Shown here in pieces: positions 16,343-23,837 of a DNA stretch of 33,179 nucleotides (the stretch's first letter is position 1; each line of letters opens with the position of its first letter). Source of the DNA: Myxococcota bacterium. Its GTDB lineage: Bacteria > Myxococcota_A > UBA796 > CAJQPC01. The translations under genes and the position numbers were made by a program. The notes under the pieces are model-generated. The model searched no databases. It saw only the letters and a list, made by a program, of their open reading frames with translations, and had not been told where the DNA came from. Where the stretch lies: assembly GCA_023150845.1 (NCBI GenBank), contig JAKLKD010000043.1:1-33179 (forward strand), given 5' to 3'.

Positions 16343-16367
16343 GCAGGATAACCCGCTCAGATCCTGC
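16343..16367. promoter_or_regulatory. inverted repeat in the divergent intergenic region
   Basis: GCAGGAT (16343-16349) and ATCCTGC (16361-16367) form a perfect seven-base inverted repeat with an eleven-base spacer, in the gap between two divergent barrel-like genes. The 18-base centre-to-centre spacing would suit a dimeric regulator. A repeat this short can occur by chance in GC-rich DNA. A TATGCT hexamer at 16391-16396 is the only -10-like element seen for the plus-strand gene. Confidence 0.25.
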
Positions 16368-16425
16368 GCCCTTCCCGCCCACGGCTGCGGTATGCTCTGG
16401 CCCCCGACCGAGGCCCACCCCCGCC

Positions 16426-17763
16426 ATGCTGCTCACCGCGCTCTGGATGCTCACCGCCGACGCTCTCGCCGTGGATCCCCCGACCGAGGCGCCGCCTGAA
16501 GCGCCGCCTGAGGCGCCACCGGAGGCCCCGCCCGAGGCCCCGCCTGAGGCCCCGCCCGCGGCGCCCCCGGAAGCTGCGCCGGAGGCTGCGCCCGAGGCCA
16601 CCCAGACCGACGCGCCGCGGCTCTGGAAGGTCGCCGCCTTGCCGCTCGTCGCCTTCTCCAGCGACACCGGCCCCGGCGGTGGGTTTTATGCGCTCTATGT
16701 GCGGAAGAACCCTGAGGATCTCGACGGCCTCTGGAAGATGCGCCTCTCCACCCAGCTCTACGCGACCAGCCGCGGTTACCGCGATCACTGGGTGAAGCTC
16801 GACGTGCCGAACATCTTCGGCTCAAGCTTCCGCTGGGACGTGATGGCGGGCTGGGAGCGCTGGGACTACGCGCCCTACTACGGCTACGGCAACGACACGC
16901 CCCGCATTCCCCCCGACGACATCTCCTCACAGTACGGCGAGGAGGCGCTCAAGCAGTACTACTACTACAAGCTTGACGGCGCGAAGGTGCTCACGAACCT
17001 GCGGCGGAACCTCGGCGGCGACTTCGACCTGTTCATGAACTACTACATGCGGTTCGCGAACATCACGCCTTATGAGAACAGCCTGCTCAACGAGGAGCAG
17101 CCCCTTGGCGTCGGCAGCGGCCTCTACACCCGGCTGAGCCTCGGCGTGATGTGGGACACCCGCAACATGGAGCCGACGCCGACGAAGGGCTTCTTCTCCG
17201 AGGTCTCCGTGCGCGCCTCGGCGCCGTGGACGGCCTCGGTCTGGGACGGCGCCCAGCACTCCACCTACGGCATCAACCTCATCGACCGGCGCTACTTCAA
17301 CCTCGTCGGTGAGGGCCGGGTGGTGCTCGCCAACCGCGTCATCGTCGACATGCGCTGGGGCGAGGACCCCTTCTACATGCAGGACATGCTCGGCGGGAGC
17401 CAATGGATCTCGACCGGCGGCAACATGGCCTGGCGTGGTTACTCCTGGGGCCGGTTCCGCGGTGACGCCGTGGCGATCTGGACGCCGGAGCTGCGCACGA
17501 AGCTCGTCCGAATCGGCGGCGAGAAGCATGGCCTGGAGATCATGGCCGTGCCCTTCATGGACGTTGGCCGGGTGTGGCTCTGGGACGGTGAAGAGGGCGA
17601 CGAGCCCACCCACCTGCACCTCGCGGGCGGCCTCGGCACCCGCTGGATCTGGGACAAGGACATGGTCATCCGCGCCGACATCGGCTTTGGCCGCGAGGAG
17701 TACCAAGACGGCAGCATCGACGCCAACATGGGCATCTACCTCACCTTCGACCACCCGTTCTGA
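16426..17763 (+). CDS. Omp85-type (bacterial surface antigen) outer-membrane barrel without POTRA domains
   Basis: The 445-residue protein starts with a short signal peptide (MLLTALWMLTADALA, cleavage after residue 15). An Ala/Pro/Glu linker of EAPP repeats covers residues 21-58, and a barrel of about 380 residues follows. The barrel shows the Omp85/D15 signature near residues 323-347: WRGYSWGRFRGD, similar to the lid-loop RGY/F motif. It ends in HPF, a terminal phenylalanine suited to BAM recognition. No POTRA domain is present, so it resembles Omp85-derived barrel families of unknown role rather than BamA itself. The linker may cross the peptidoglycan or periplasm, which is inference. Start assigned by the signal peptide; the ribosome site is poor. 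Confidence 0.75.
   Translation: MLLTALWMLTADALAVDPPTEAPPEAPPEAPPEAPPEAPPEAPPAAPPEAAPEAAPEATQTDAPRLWKVAALPLVAFSSDTGPGGGFYALYVRKNPEDLDGLWKMRLSTQLYATSRGYRDHWVKLDVPNIFGSSFRWDVMAGWERWDYAPYYGYGNDTPRIPPDDISSQYGEEALKQYYYYKLDGAKVLTNLRRNLGGDFDLFMNYYMRFANITPYENSLLNEEQPLGVGSGLYTRLSLGVMWDTRNMEPTPTKGFFSEVSVRASAPWTASVWDGAQHSTYGINLIDRRYFNLVGEGRVVLANRVIVDMRWGEDPFYMQDMLGGSQWISTGGNMAWRGYSWGRFRGDAVAIWTPELRTKLVRIGGEKHGLEIMAVPFMDVGRVWLWDGEEGDEPTHLHLAGGLGTRWIWDKDMVIRADIGFGREEYQDGSIDANMGIYLTFDHPF
16486..16599 (+). repeat. EAPP-coding 12-base tandem repeat
   Basis: Six consecutive EAPP units, one AAPP and two EAAP units encode residues 21-58 of the Omp85-type barrel protein. Codons within units differ (gaggcgccgcct versus gaggccccgccc), so the repeat is diverged at DNA level and stays in frame. 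Confidence 0.85.
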
Positions 17764-17776
17764 GCGGGCCCTGGGC

Positions 17777-18685
17777 TCAGAGGCGGCCGGCCTGGCGCAA
17801 GATGCCGTAGCGCAGGCCGCCGTCGGACGCCGTCAGGCCGTCGAGGCCAAGGCGGCGCAGCACCCCGGAGAGCACCGTCGCCCCCGCCATGAGGTAAGGC
17901 GCGCGCTCCGGGGACACAGCGGCGAGGGCCGCGCGCTGGCTCGGGCTCGCCGCGCGAAGGCGCTCGGCCCAGGCGTCTAGGCTGTCCCGGCTCACCCGGG
18001 CGCCATGGACCCGCGCGCCGTCATACGCCGTGAGGCCGAGGCTCATCGCGGCGAGGGTCGTCGCGCTCCCGGCGACGGCGACGGCGACGGCGCCTTCGGG
18101 CGCGGGGCTCAGGGCGGCGCAGGCCTCGGCGACGGCGGCGCGCAGGGCGTGAAGCTGCTCGGGGCTCACGTCGTCGCCTGGCGCGTAGGCCTCGGTGAGC
18201 CGCACGCTGCCGATCTCCAAGGAGATCCGCGACCCCATGACGTCGCCGAGGCCGTGGACGACCTCCGTTGAGCCGCCGCCGAGGTCAATCACCACCCGGG
18301 GGCCGTCCCCCAAAGGCAGGCCGCGGGCGGCGCCCAAGAAGGCGAGCTCGGCCTCCTCCTCGCCGGAGATGGTGCGGGGCACAAGCCCCGTCTCGGCGGT
18401 GACCTGGGCGAAGAAGGCCGGGGCGTCCGAGGCGCGCCGGGCGCCAGAGGTGGCGCAGACGAGCACGTCCTCAGGGCGCACCCCAAGCGTCGCCGCGCGC
18501 TCGGCGTAGCGCCGCAGCACCGCCAGGGCCGTCGCCGCGCGGTCTGGGCGGAAGCGCCCGCCGTCGCCGAGGCCCTTGCCGAGCCCGACGACGACGGCCT
18601 CATCGTGGAGCACCGCCCCCGCGCCGTCGATGACGGTCAGCAAGAGGCTGTTGCTGCCGATGTCAATCGCCGCCGAGGCGCTCAC
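17777..18685 (-). CDS. Ppx/GppA-family phosphatase (short form)
   Basis: Predicted exopolyphosphatase or guanosine-pentaphosphatase of the ASKHA fold. The 302-residue product holds only the catalytic Ppx/GppA domain: IDIGSNSLLL (phosphate 1 loop, residues 8-17), CATSGARRASD, ISGEEEAEL (106-114), IDLGGGSTEVV (phosphate 2 loop, about 133-143) and GSATTLAAM. The C-terminal HD-like part of the long enzymes is absent, as in many short family members. GTG 18685 is preferred because it forms a GTGA overlap with the tolB stop, like four other junctions here; a TTG at 18704 is the alternative. Position after tolB is where pal is normally found. Whether it acts on polyphosphate or pppGpp cannot be told. 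Confidence 0.87.
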   Translation of the reverse strand: MSASAAIDIGSNSLLLTVIDGAGAVLHDEAVVVGLGKGLGDGGRFRPDRAATALAVLRRYAERAATLGVRPEDVLVCATSGARRASDAPAFFAQVTAETGLVPRTISGEEEAELAFLGAARGLPLGDGPRVVIDLGGGSTEVVHGLGDVMGSRISLEIGSVRLTEAYAPGDDVSPEQLHALRAAVAEACAALSPAPEGAVAVAVAGSATTLAAMSLGLTAYDGARVHGARVSRDSLDAWAERLRAASPSQRAALAAVSPERAPYLMAGATVLSGVLRRLGLDGLTASDGGLRYGILRQAGRL

Positions 18686-20031
18686 CAGCTCAGCCGGGGC
18701 GACCAAGAGGGGTTCGAGTACCCGCCCTTCCCTTTGGTGGCCTGGACCTGATGGCGGCCGTCCGCCGTGCTCATCCAGATGTGGTTGCCGCCGGAGCGTG
18801 TCGAGCTGAACGCGAGGTAACGGCCGTCCGGGGACCAGGTCGGGTCCTCGTTGTCGCCTTGGCCCTGGGTGATGCGCACCGCGCCTTTGCCGTCGGTGCC
18901 GACGGTGAACACGTCAAACACGCCGTCCCGGCTCACATAGGCGATCTTGTCGCCGCGGGGAGACCAGGCCGGGTCGGTGTTGTGGCCGCCGTTGAAGGTG
19001 ACGCGCCGGGCGTCGCCCCCCGCGGCGGACATGACGTAGACCTGCACGCCGCCGGAGCGCTCCGAGGCGAAGGCGATCTGCCCGCCGTCCGGCGAGAAGG
19101 CCGGGGAGACGTCGATTCCCGAGGCGTTCGTGAGCTGGCCGAGGTTACGCCCGGTCTCCGCCTCCAGCATGAAGAGGTCGGTGTCGCCGGAGCCGTTCGA
19201 GGAGAGCGTCACGGCGAGGCGGTCCCCGGCGGGGTGCCAGGCCGCGCCGATGTTCACGCCGGGCCGGGCCGAGAGCCGGGTGGTGCGGCCCCGGGCGAGG
19301 TCGGCGACGTAGATGTCGGGGTTGCCCGAGCGGTAGCTCGTGAACGCGATCTTCGAGCCGTCTTTGGACCAGGCGGGCTGGAGGTTGATCGAGCCGTTCT
19401 GGGTGATCGAGGTGAAGCCCTCGCCGTCCACATCTACCAGCGCGATCTCTTTGTTGCCCGAGCGCTGGGTGACCACGGCGAAGCGGGTGTTGAAGATGCC
19501 GGGCTCACCGGTCACCTGGAGGATGATCTCGTCCGCGATGCGGTGGCCCATCCGCCGGGCCTGGTTGGGGTCGCCGGTGAAGGCCTTCGCGCCGAGCTTG
19601 CGGCGGCCGGGCACGTCGTACACCCAGACCTCGGCGCGCACCTTGTCGCCGACGGCCTCGACCTTCGTCTTGCCGAGCACGACGGCGTCGGGGACGTCCC
19701 AGTCCTCATACTTAAACTGGCCCGGCTCCAGCCCCGCCGAGGCGGGCTCGATGAAGGCGTCGGGGTTCAAGACCTTGAAGTAGCCCGACATCTCCAGGTC
19801 GTGGCGCACGACCTCCCAGACCGTGTCCACCATCGCCGAGCCGCCCTTGGGCTTGGGGATCGCGATGGGCACGTCGCGGTTGCCCGGCTTGTTGACCTCG
19901 ATGATGAAGTCGGTCTTGGTGGCCTCCTGGGCGTAGCCCAACGGCCCGCGCAGGCCCAGGCTGAGCACCGTGAGGCTGATGAGCGTGAGGCAGAGCACAC
20001 GCAGAGCGCGAAGCAGGCGGGTGGGGATCAC
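18682..20031 (-). CDS. tolB: Tol-Pal system beta-propeller protein TolB
   Basis: Periplasmic protein that links the TolQRA motor to Pal at the outer membrane. The 449-residue protein has a long signal peptide (about residues 1-34, ending GYAQEA), an alpha/beta N-terminal domain (about 38-185) and a six-bladed propeller of WD40-like PD40 repeats. The repeats are visible as PAWSKDGSKIAFTSYRSG, PAFSPDGGQIAFASERSG, PAWSPRGDKIAYVSRDG and PTWSPDGRYLAFSSTRSG. Its GTG start overlaps the tolA-like stop in a GTGA junction with no Shine-Dalgarno site, so coupling is likely. Downstream is ppx rather than pal. Confidence 0.95.
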   Translation of the reverse strand: MIPTRLLRALRVLCLTLISLTVLSLGLRGPLGYAQEATKTDFIIEVNKPGNRDVPIAIPKPKGGSAMVDTVWEVVRHDLEMSGYFKVLNPDAFIEPASAGLEPGQFKYEDWDVPDAVVLGKTKVEAVGDKVRAEVWVYDVPGRRKLGAKAFTGDPNQARRMGHRIADEIILQVTGEPGIFNTRFAVVTQRSGNKEIALVDVDGEGFTSITQNGSINLQPAWSKDGSKIAFTSYRSGNPDIYVADLARGRTTRLSARPGVNIGAAWHPAGDRLAVTLSSNGSGDTDLFMLEAETGRNLGQLTNASGIDVSPAFSPDGGQIAFASERSGGVQVYVMSAAGGDARRVTFNGGHNTDPAWSPRGDKIAYVSRDGVFDVFTVGTDGKGAVRITQGQGDNEDPTWSPDGRYLAFSSTRSGGNHIWMSTADGRHQVQATKGKGGYSNPSWSPRLSW

Positions 20032-20798
20032 TGCACGTCCGAAGGAGAGAAGCTGAGGTTCAAGATCCAGGGCGGGGAGCCGCCGAGCACCTCGGCGGAG
20101 GGTTGAGGCACCTGCGGCGTCTTCGAGAGGGCGCGGAGCGCGGCGGCGTCAAAAGAGAGGTCGCTGCTCGACTTCTTCACCTCGTACTCCAAGATTCGTC
20201 CCGCGCCGTCGATCTTCACCGCCACGAGCACCTTGAGCTTAGGGTTCGTGGCGATGGTGGAGAAGTTGGGCAGGATGGCCTGCTTGACCTTCTCGCCGTA
20301 CATCGCCTTCTTGGGGTCACCGACCCCCGTGGAAGAACCCGTCGCCCCCTCCACACCATCCTCGGAGGTGGCGAGGCGATCTTCGCTGCCCAAGGCGGCC
20401 AAGGCGTCGCGGCGGGCCTGGTCACGCCGCATCTGGTCCATCAGCTCTTGGCGTTCTTTCTCCCGGGCCTTGGGGTCGCCCTCGGGCTTGGGGGCCTTGG
20501 GGTCGTTCAGGGCCAGGGTGGCGTCGCTTGGCGGCGTCGGCGGCGCCGTCGTGGGCTCCACCGCGCCTTGCACCGGGTCGGGGGTGCGGCTCGCCTTCTG
20601 CGGCTGGCGTGTGGTCTGCTTGGGCATCGGCATGAGGCTGACCTCAAGCACCTCGTCGGGGTCGATGAGGGGCTTGGGGGGGCCGGAGAGCTTGCCGCCC
20701 AACAACAGGGCCGCCCCCACGACGAGGTGCAGCCCCACCGACATCGGCAGGGCCGCGCCGGGGCGCAGGGGGTCAGGCTGAAGGACGGACTTCACCAT
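20028..20798 (-). CDS. tolA: TolA-like energy transducer with TonB C-terminal domain
   Basis: Inner-membrane-anchored periplasmic protein that carries proton-motive force from TolQR to the outer membrane. The 256-residue product has a short cytoplasmic N-terminus, one membrane helix (about residues 19-35), a Pro/Lys-rich stretch (55-110), a charged helix (about 108-137, KAREKERQELMDQMRRDQ) and a TonB/TolA-type C-terminal domain (about 165-250, with AVKIDGAGRILEYEV and FDAAALRAL). The C-terminal domain looks more TonB-like than E. coli TolA-like, as is common outside gammaproteobacteria. Gene order with tolQ, tolR and tolB supports the TolA role. Confidence 0.85.
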   Translation of the reverse strand: MVKSVLQPDPLRPGAALPMSVGLHLVVGAALLLGGKLSGPPKPLIDPDEVLEVSLMPMPKQTTRQPQKASRTPDPVQGAVEPTTAPPTPPSDATLALNDPKAPKPEGDPKAREKERQELMDQMRRDQARRDALAALGSEDRLATSEDGVEGATGSSTGVGDPKKAMYGEKVKQAILPNFSTIATNPKLKVLVAVKIDGAGRILEYEVKKSSSDLSFDAAALRALSKTPQVPQPSAEVLGGSPPWILNLSFSPSDVQ

Positions 20799-20804
20799 AC
20801 CGGG

Positions 20805-21224
20805 TCACTCCGAGGCCGCGCCCGGCTGCGTCACGAGGCCCACCTTGCCGATCCCGGCGGCCTGGGCCACGCTCATCATCCGGATCACCTTCTCATAAGG
20901 CAAGGCGCCATCGGCTTTGACAAAGATGGCCTGGTCGGGGTTCGCCTCACGAATGGCCCGGAGCTTCACCTGGAGCTCCTCGAAGGTGAACTCCGTCTCG
21001 TTGATGAAGTATTTGCCGTCAGCGGTCAGAGAGAGGACGAGCTGCTCCTCCTCGGACTGCAAAGGCGGCGACTCGGACTTGGGCAGCTCGATGTCGACGC
21101 CTTGCACCATCATCGGCGCGGTCACCATGAAGATGATGAGCAGCACCAACATGACGTCCACGAAGGGCGTCACGTTGATCTCGGCCATCATCCCACCGCG
21201 GTCACCGCCGCTGCTCATGCCCAT
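20805..21224 (-). CDS. tolR: TolR / ExbD-family proton-channel subunit
   Basis: Inner-membrane partner of TolQ in the proton-driven motor. The 139-residue protein has one membrane helix (about residues 20-38, FVDVMLVLLIIFMVTAPM) containing the essential proton-pathway aspartate, D23, and a periplasmic ExbD/TolR domain (about 45-130). The helix sequence and the INVTPFVDVMLVLL motif match the family closely. ATG 21224 is used; the second ATG, at 21218, would remove two residues. It lies 12 bases after tolQ and 6 bases before tolA. Confidence 0.94.
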   Translation of the reverse strand: MGMSSGGDRGGMMAEINVTPFVDVMLVLLIIFMVTAPMMVQGVDIELPKSESPPLQSEEEQLVLSLTADGKYFINETEFTFEELQVKLRAIREANPDQAIFVKADGALPYEKVIRMMSVAQAAGIGKVGLVTQPGAASE

Positions 21225-21236
21225 AACGGCCCCCGC

Positions 21237-21971
21237 TCAGCGCCCGCGAAAGTGGCGCTTGACGATGTTGAGGAAGTCCGACGAGAAATTGTCCATCTCG
21301 TTGTTGAGCACGCGGATGCGGCTGTTGAAGTAGTTGTAGGCCATGACCGCGGGGATGGCCGCGGCGAGGCCGACGGCCGTGGCGATGAGCGCGTGGGCGA
21401 TGTCGGGGCCGACGGTCTGGATGGACGCGCTGCCCGTGGCGCCGATGCGCTGGAAGGCGCGCAAGATGCCCCAGACCGTGCCGAAGAGGCCGATGAAGGG
21501 GCCCGTGGAGCCCGTGGTGGCCAAGAAGGGCACCATACGCTCCAAGCGGGTGAGCTCGACGGTGCCCGCGCGGCGCAAGGAGCGGGTGAGGTTGTCCGTG
21601 GCGTCCGCGCTCGCCGTGGGCGCGGCGCCCGGCGCCTGGCCCTCAGCGCCCGACGTGAGCTTGTGCAGCTCGACGTAAGCGGCCTTAAACATCTCGGCGA
21701 TGGGCGAGTCGGGGTAGAGCCCGGCCTTCTCGTAGACCTGGTCCAGCCGACGGCTCTCCCAGAACAGCTTGAGGAACTCCGCGGACTGCTCGGAGGCCCG
21801 GCGCAACATCCGCGCCTTGTCGAAGATGATGTACCAGCACACCACCGACATGCCCAGCAAGGTGAGCAGGACGAGCTGCACGATGAGGTCGGCGTCGAGG
21901 AGCAGCTCGACGATGCCCGGCTGGGCGGTGCCCGGGTCGGCCACCAAGAAGACGGTGATGATGCCATCCAT
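21237..21971 (-). CDS. tolQ: TolQ / ExbB-family proton-channel subunit
   Basis: Inner-membrane stator of the Tol motor. The 244 residues contain three membrane helices at about 28-50, 149-173 and 191-214, with a cytoplasmic domain between the first and second. The conserved ATTGSTGPFIGLFGTVWGI stretch and GPDIAHALIATAVGLAAAIPA are hallmarks of MotA/TolQ/ExbB proteins. The cytoplasmic loop includes an Ala/Gly-rich insert near residues 108-124. It is the first true tol gene in the run, 15 bases after the peroxiredoxin-like/rhodanese gene. The ribosome site is weak. Confidence 0.95.
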   Translation of the reverse strand: MDGIITVFLVADPGTAQPGIVELLLDADLIVQLVLLTLLGMSVVCWYIIFDKARMLRRASEQSAEFLKLFWESRRLDQVYEKAGLYPDSPIAEMFKAAYVELHKLTSGAEGQAPGAAPTASADATDNLTRSLRRAGTVELTRLERMVPFLATTGSTGPFIGLFGTVWGILRAFQRIGATGSASIQTVGPDIAHALIATAVGLAAAIPAVMAYNYFNSRIRVLNNEMDNFSSDFLNIVKRHFRGR

Positions 21972-21986
21972 GCGGAGATGGACCTC

Positions 21987-22880
21987 TCAGGTGCGGTTTT
22001 TGGGCTCAATGGGGCCGCTGGCGCGGCGCCCGCTCCAGGCGCTCATCCCACCGTTGACGGTGTAGATGTCATGACCCCCGATGGAGGTCATAAACTCCGC
22101 GGCGGCGGCGGAGCGGTCTCCGGCTTGGCACACGAAGATGAGCTGCTGGGTCTGCTTGAGCTCGTGGTAGCGGTGGGGGAGCTCATCCACCTGGATGTGG
22201 ATGGCGTCGGGGGAACGATCGGCCTCGACCTCGCTGCGGGTGCGCACGTCGACGAGGAGGTAGGGGGAGCTCGGCTGGTCGAGGAGCTTCTCGGCCTCGG
22301 CCGAGGTGATCTCCTGGACAAGCTGGGCGGGCTTGCCGGGGTCACGCACCCGGGAGGCGCCGGGCTGGGCGGCGGCGGCGGGGCCGGCACGATCCTCCTC
22401 AAGCTCGACCCCTTGGGCGGCGGCCACGGCGCGAAGCAGCGTGATCACCTCGGGGAAGCCGCGCTCGACGAGGCGCACCTTCTGGTCTTTCCCGATGAGG
22501 AAGACGGCGTCCCGGCACATCGGCAGCACCCGGCGGGCGGCGCCGAAGGCCCGGGCGGTGAGCGCGAGGGGGTCGTAGACGAAGTGGAACTGCACGCGGA
22601 AGTGCGCGCGCAGCTCGCGGAGCCGGTCGGTGCGGTTGGTGTTCACCGCGAAGATGACCGTCTCCAGCGCCTCAAAGCGGGCGCGAGCGGCCTCAAGCTC
22701 CTTCACGAAGCGCTCCGTGGCCTCGCCCTCGTCGGCGAAGAACACGAGCAAGACGTTGAGGTTGCCCTCAAAGTCCCGCAGCTTGATCCAGGTGCCATCG
22801 TCGGCGGTGAGCGACAACGGCGGCGCCAACGCTCCCTCGGGGAGGGGGCTCTGACGCAGCATGTCTCGGATGACGCCCAT
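21987..22880 (-). CDS. thioredoxin-fold (AhpC/TSA-like) and rhodanese fusion protein
   Basis: A 297-residue cytoplasmic-looking protein with two domains. Residues 12-155 follow a peroxiredoxin layout (PEGALAPPLSLTADDG, NLNVLLVFFAD, TVIFAVNTN, VYDPLALTARAFGA, DAVFLIGKDQKVR), but the first cysteine is C122; the peroxidatic region reads ADEGEATERF, so peroxidase activity by the usual chemistry is unlikely. Residues 187-285 are a rhodanese domain with LVDVRTRSEV and the active-site loop C251-Q-A-G-D-R256. The natural role may be persulfide or redox handling, which is inference. ATG 22880 is preferred for its GAGGA ribosome site; ATG 22901 would add seven residues. It directly precedes tolQ. Confidence 0.8.
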   Translation of the reverse strand: MGVIRDMLRQSPLPEGALAPPLSLTADDGTWIKLRDFEGNLNVLLVFFADEGEATERFVKELEAARARFEALETVIFAVNTNRTDRLRELRAHFRVQFHFVYDPLALTARAFGAARRVLPMCRDAVFLIGKDQKVRLVERGFPEVITLLRAVAAAQGVELEEDRAGPAAAAQPGASRVRDPGKPAQLVQEITSAEAEKLLDQPSSPYLLVDVRTRSEVEADRSPDAIHIQVDELPHRYHELKQTQQLIFVCQAGDRSAAAAEFMTSIGGHDIYTVNGGMSAWSGRRASGPIEPKNRT

Positions 22881-22916
22881 GGGTGCTTCCTCTTGATCCA
22901 TTCTCGCGCGCGGGGT

Positions 22917-23645
22917 CTAACCGGTCGAGGGGGACTTCGCTTGTGGGGGGACGACCTCAGCCTCTGTGGCGTCGTCTAAGGGCTCGCCGGTCCAGGTGCG
23001 GCGCAGCACGGCCTGGAGGCGCGCGGCGCGCTCGCCCAAGGATCGGCGCGCGGAGAGGGTCGAGCTGGCCACGGACAGGCCGGGGACGAGGCGCATCACC
23101 CGGCGCAGCGCGATGGAGACGAGCTTGTCGCCCGTGGCGCGCACGGCCCAGCCGACGGCCTGGGGGGCCGCGGGGAGCTGCTTGGTGATGACCGCGGGGA
23201 GATCGCGGACCCGAAGGGACGGGCCCCCGGGCTCAGGGAGGGGGAGCTCCAAGGCCGCGGCCAAGGCGCGGCGCAGGGCGAGCTGGCCGGCCTCACTCTC
23301 CGGGTCGAGGCCGTAGACGACGGCGAGGCGCTGGCCGAGGCGCAGGAGGTGAACCAAGGACGCGACCAGCTCCGGCGGCACCCCAGCGGCGCCCCCGAAG
23401 GCCCCGGCGGCGCCGATGAACCCCGCGCGGGAGCGGGAGCGGGCGATGAGCGCCTCGGCGGAGCGATCGAGCTCAAAGAGCTCTGGAGACTGGCCGCTCG
23501 TCGGGTCGTAGTAGACGAGGCCCTCGGCTTCTAGCTCACGGCGGATCTCTCCGGCGCTCAAGGACACGGATCCGTAGATCGACGTGAGGAGATCCACGTC
23601 GAGTCGGTCTTGCAGCGCGTCATGAAGGGGCGACCAGATCGCCAT
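22917..23645 (-). CDS. EcsC-like protein
   Basis: A 242-residue protein. Residues about 74-200 look like the EcsC family: a Gly/Ala-rich helix (AGAFGGAAGVPPELVASLVHLL), then RLAVVYGLDPESE, and a second amphipathic region with RATGDKLVSIALRRVMRLVPG. The first 60 residues are more polar. EcsC proteins are named after a Bacillus ABC-transporter operon and have no settled function; membrane association is likely. ATG 23645 has GAGG six bases upstream and is preferred to GTG 23657. It leads the run into the rhodanese fusion and tol genes, with a 36-base gap. Confidence 0.6.
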   Translation of the reverse strand: MAIWSPLHDALQDRLDVDLLTSIYGSVSLSAGEIRRELEAEGLVYYDPTSGQSPELFELDRSAEALIARSRSRAGFIGAAGAFGGAAGVPPELVASLVHLLRLGQRLAVVYGLDPESEAGQLALRRALAAALELPLPEPGGPSLRVRDLPAVITKQLPAAPQAVGWAVRATGDKLVSIALRRVMRLVPGLSVASSTLSARRSLGERAARLQAVLRRTWTGEPLDDATEAEVVPPQAKSPSTG

Positions 23646-23837
23646 CCCGAGCCTCACTTTCCCCGTTCAATAACCCGAACAGCCCACCTTGCGGGGACGA
23701 GCGCGGCCTTTGCCCTGAGGATCGTCCGCCGCCGCGAGGCCCGATGCGCCTGGGAGCGCCTAGGGCCCGGACAATCCCGCGTCAGGTTGGGTTCGCCTGC
23801 GCGCGACGTCCGGGCTATAGGGCCGACGGAGGTAGGA

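Noticed and set aside
20103-22979. A 958-residue plus-strand open frame across the tol genes
   Set aside because: It is antisense to tolA, tolR, tolQ and the rhodanese fusion, all with clear family motifs. Long shadow frames are expected at this GC, and its product is low-complexity (rich in Gly, His, Arg, Asp).
23787-23821. Promoter TTGGGT ... TATAGG before the FGE-fold gene
   Set aside because: The spacing is 23 bases, and the better-spaced TTCGCC matches the -35 consensus poorly; kept only as a weak -10 mention.
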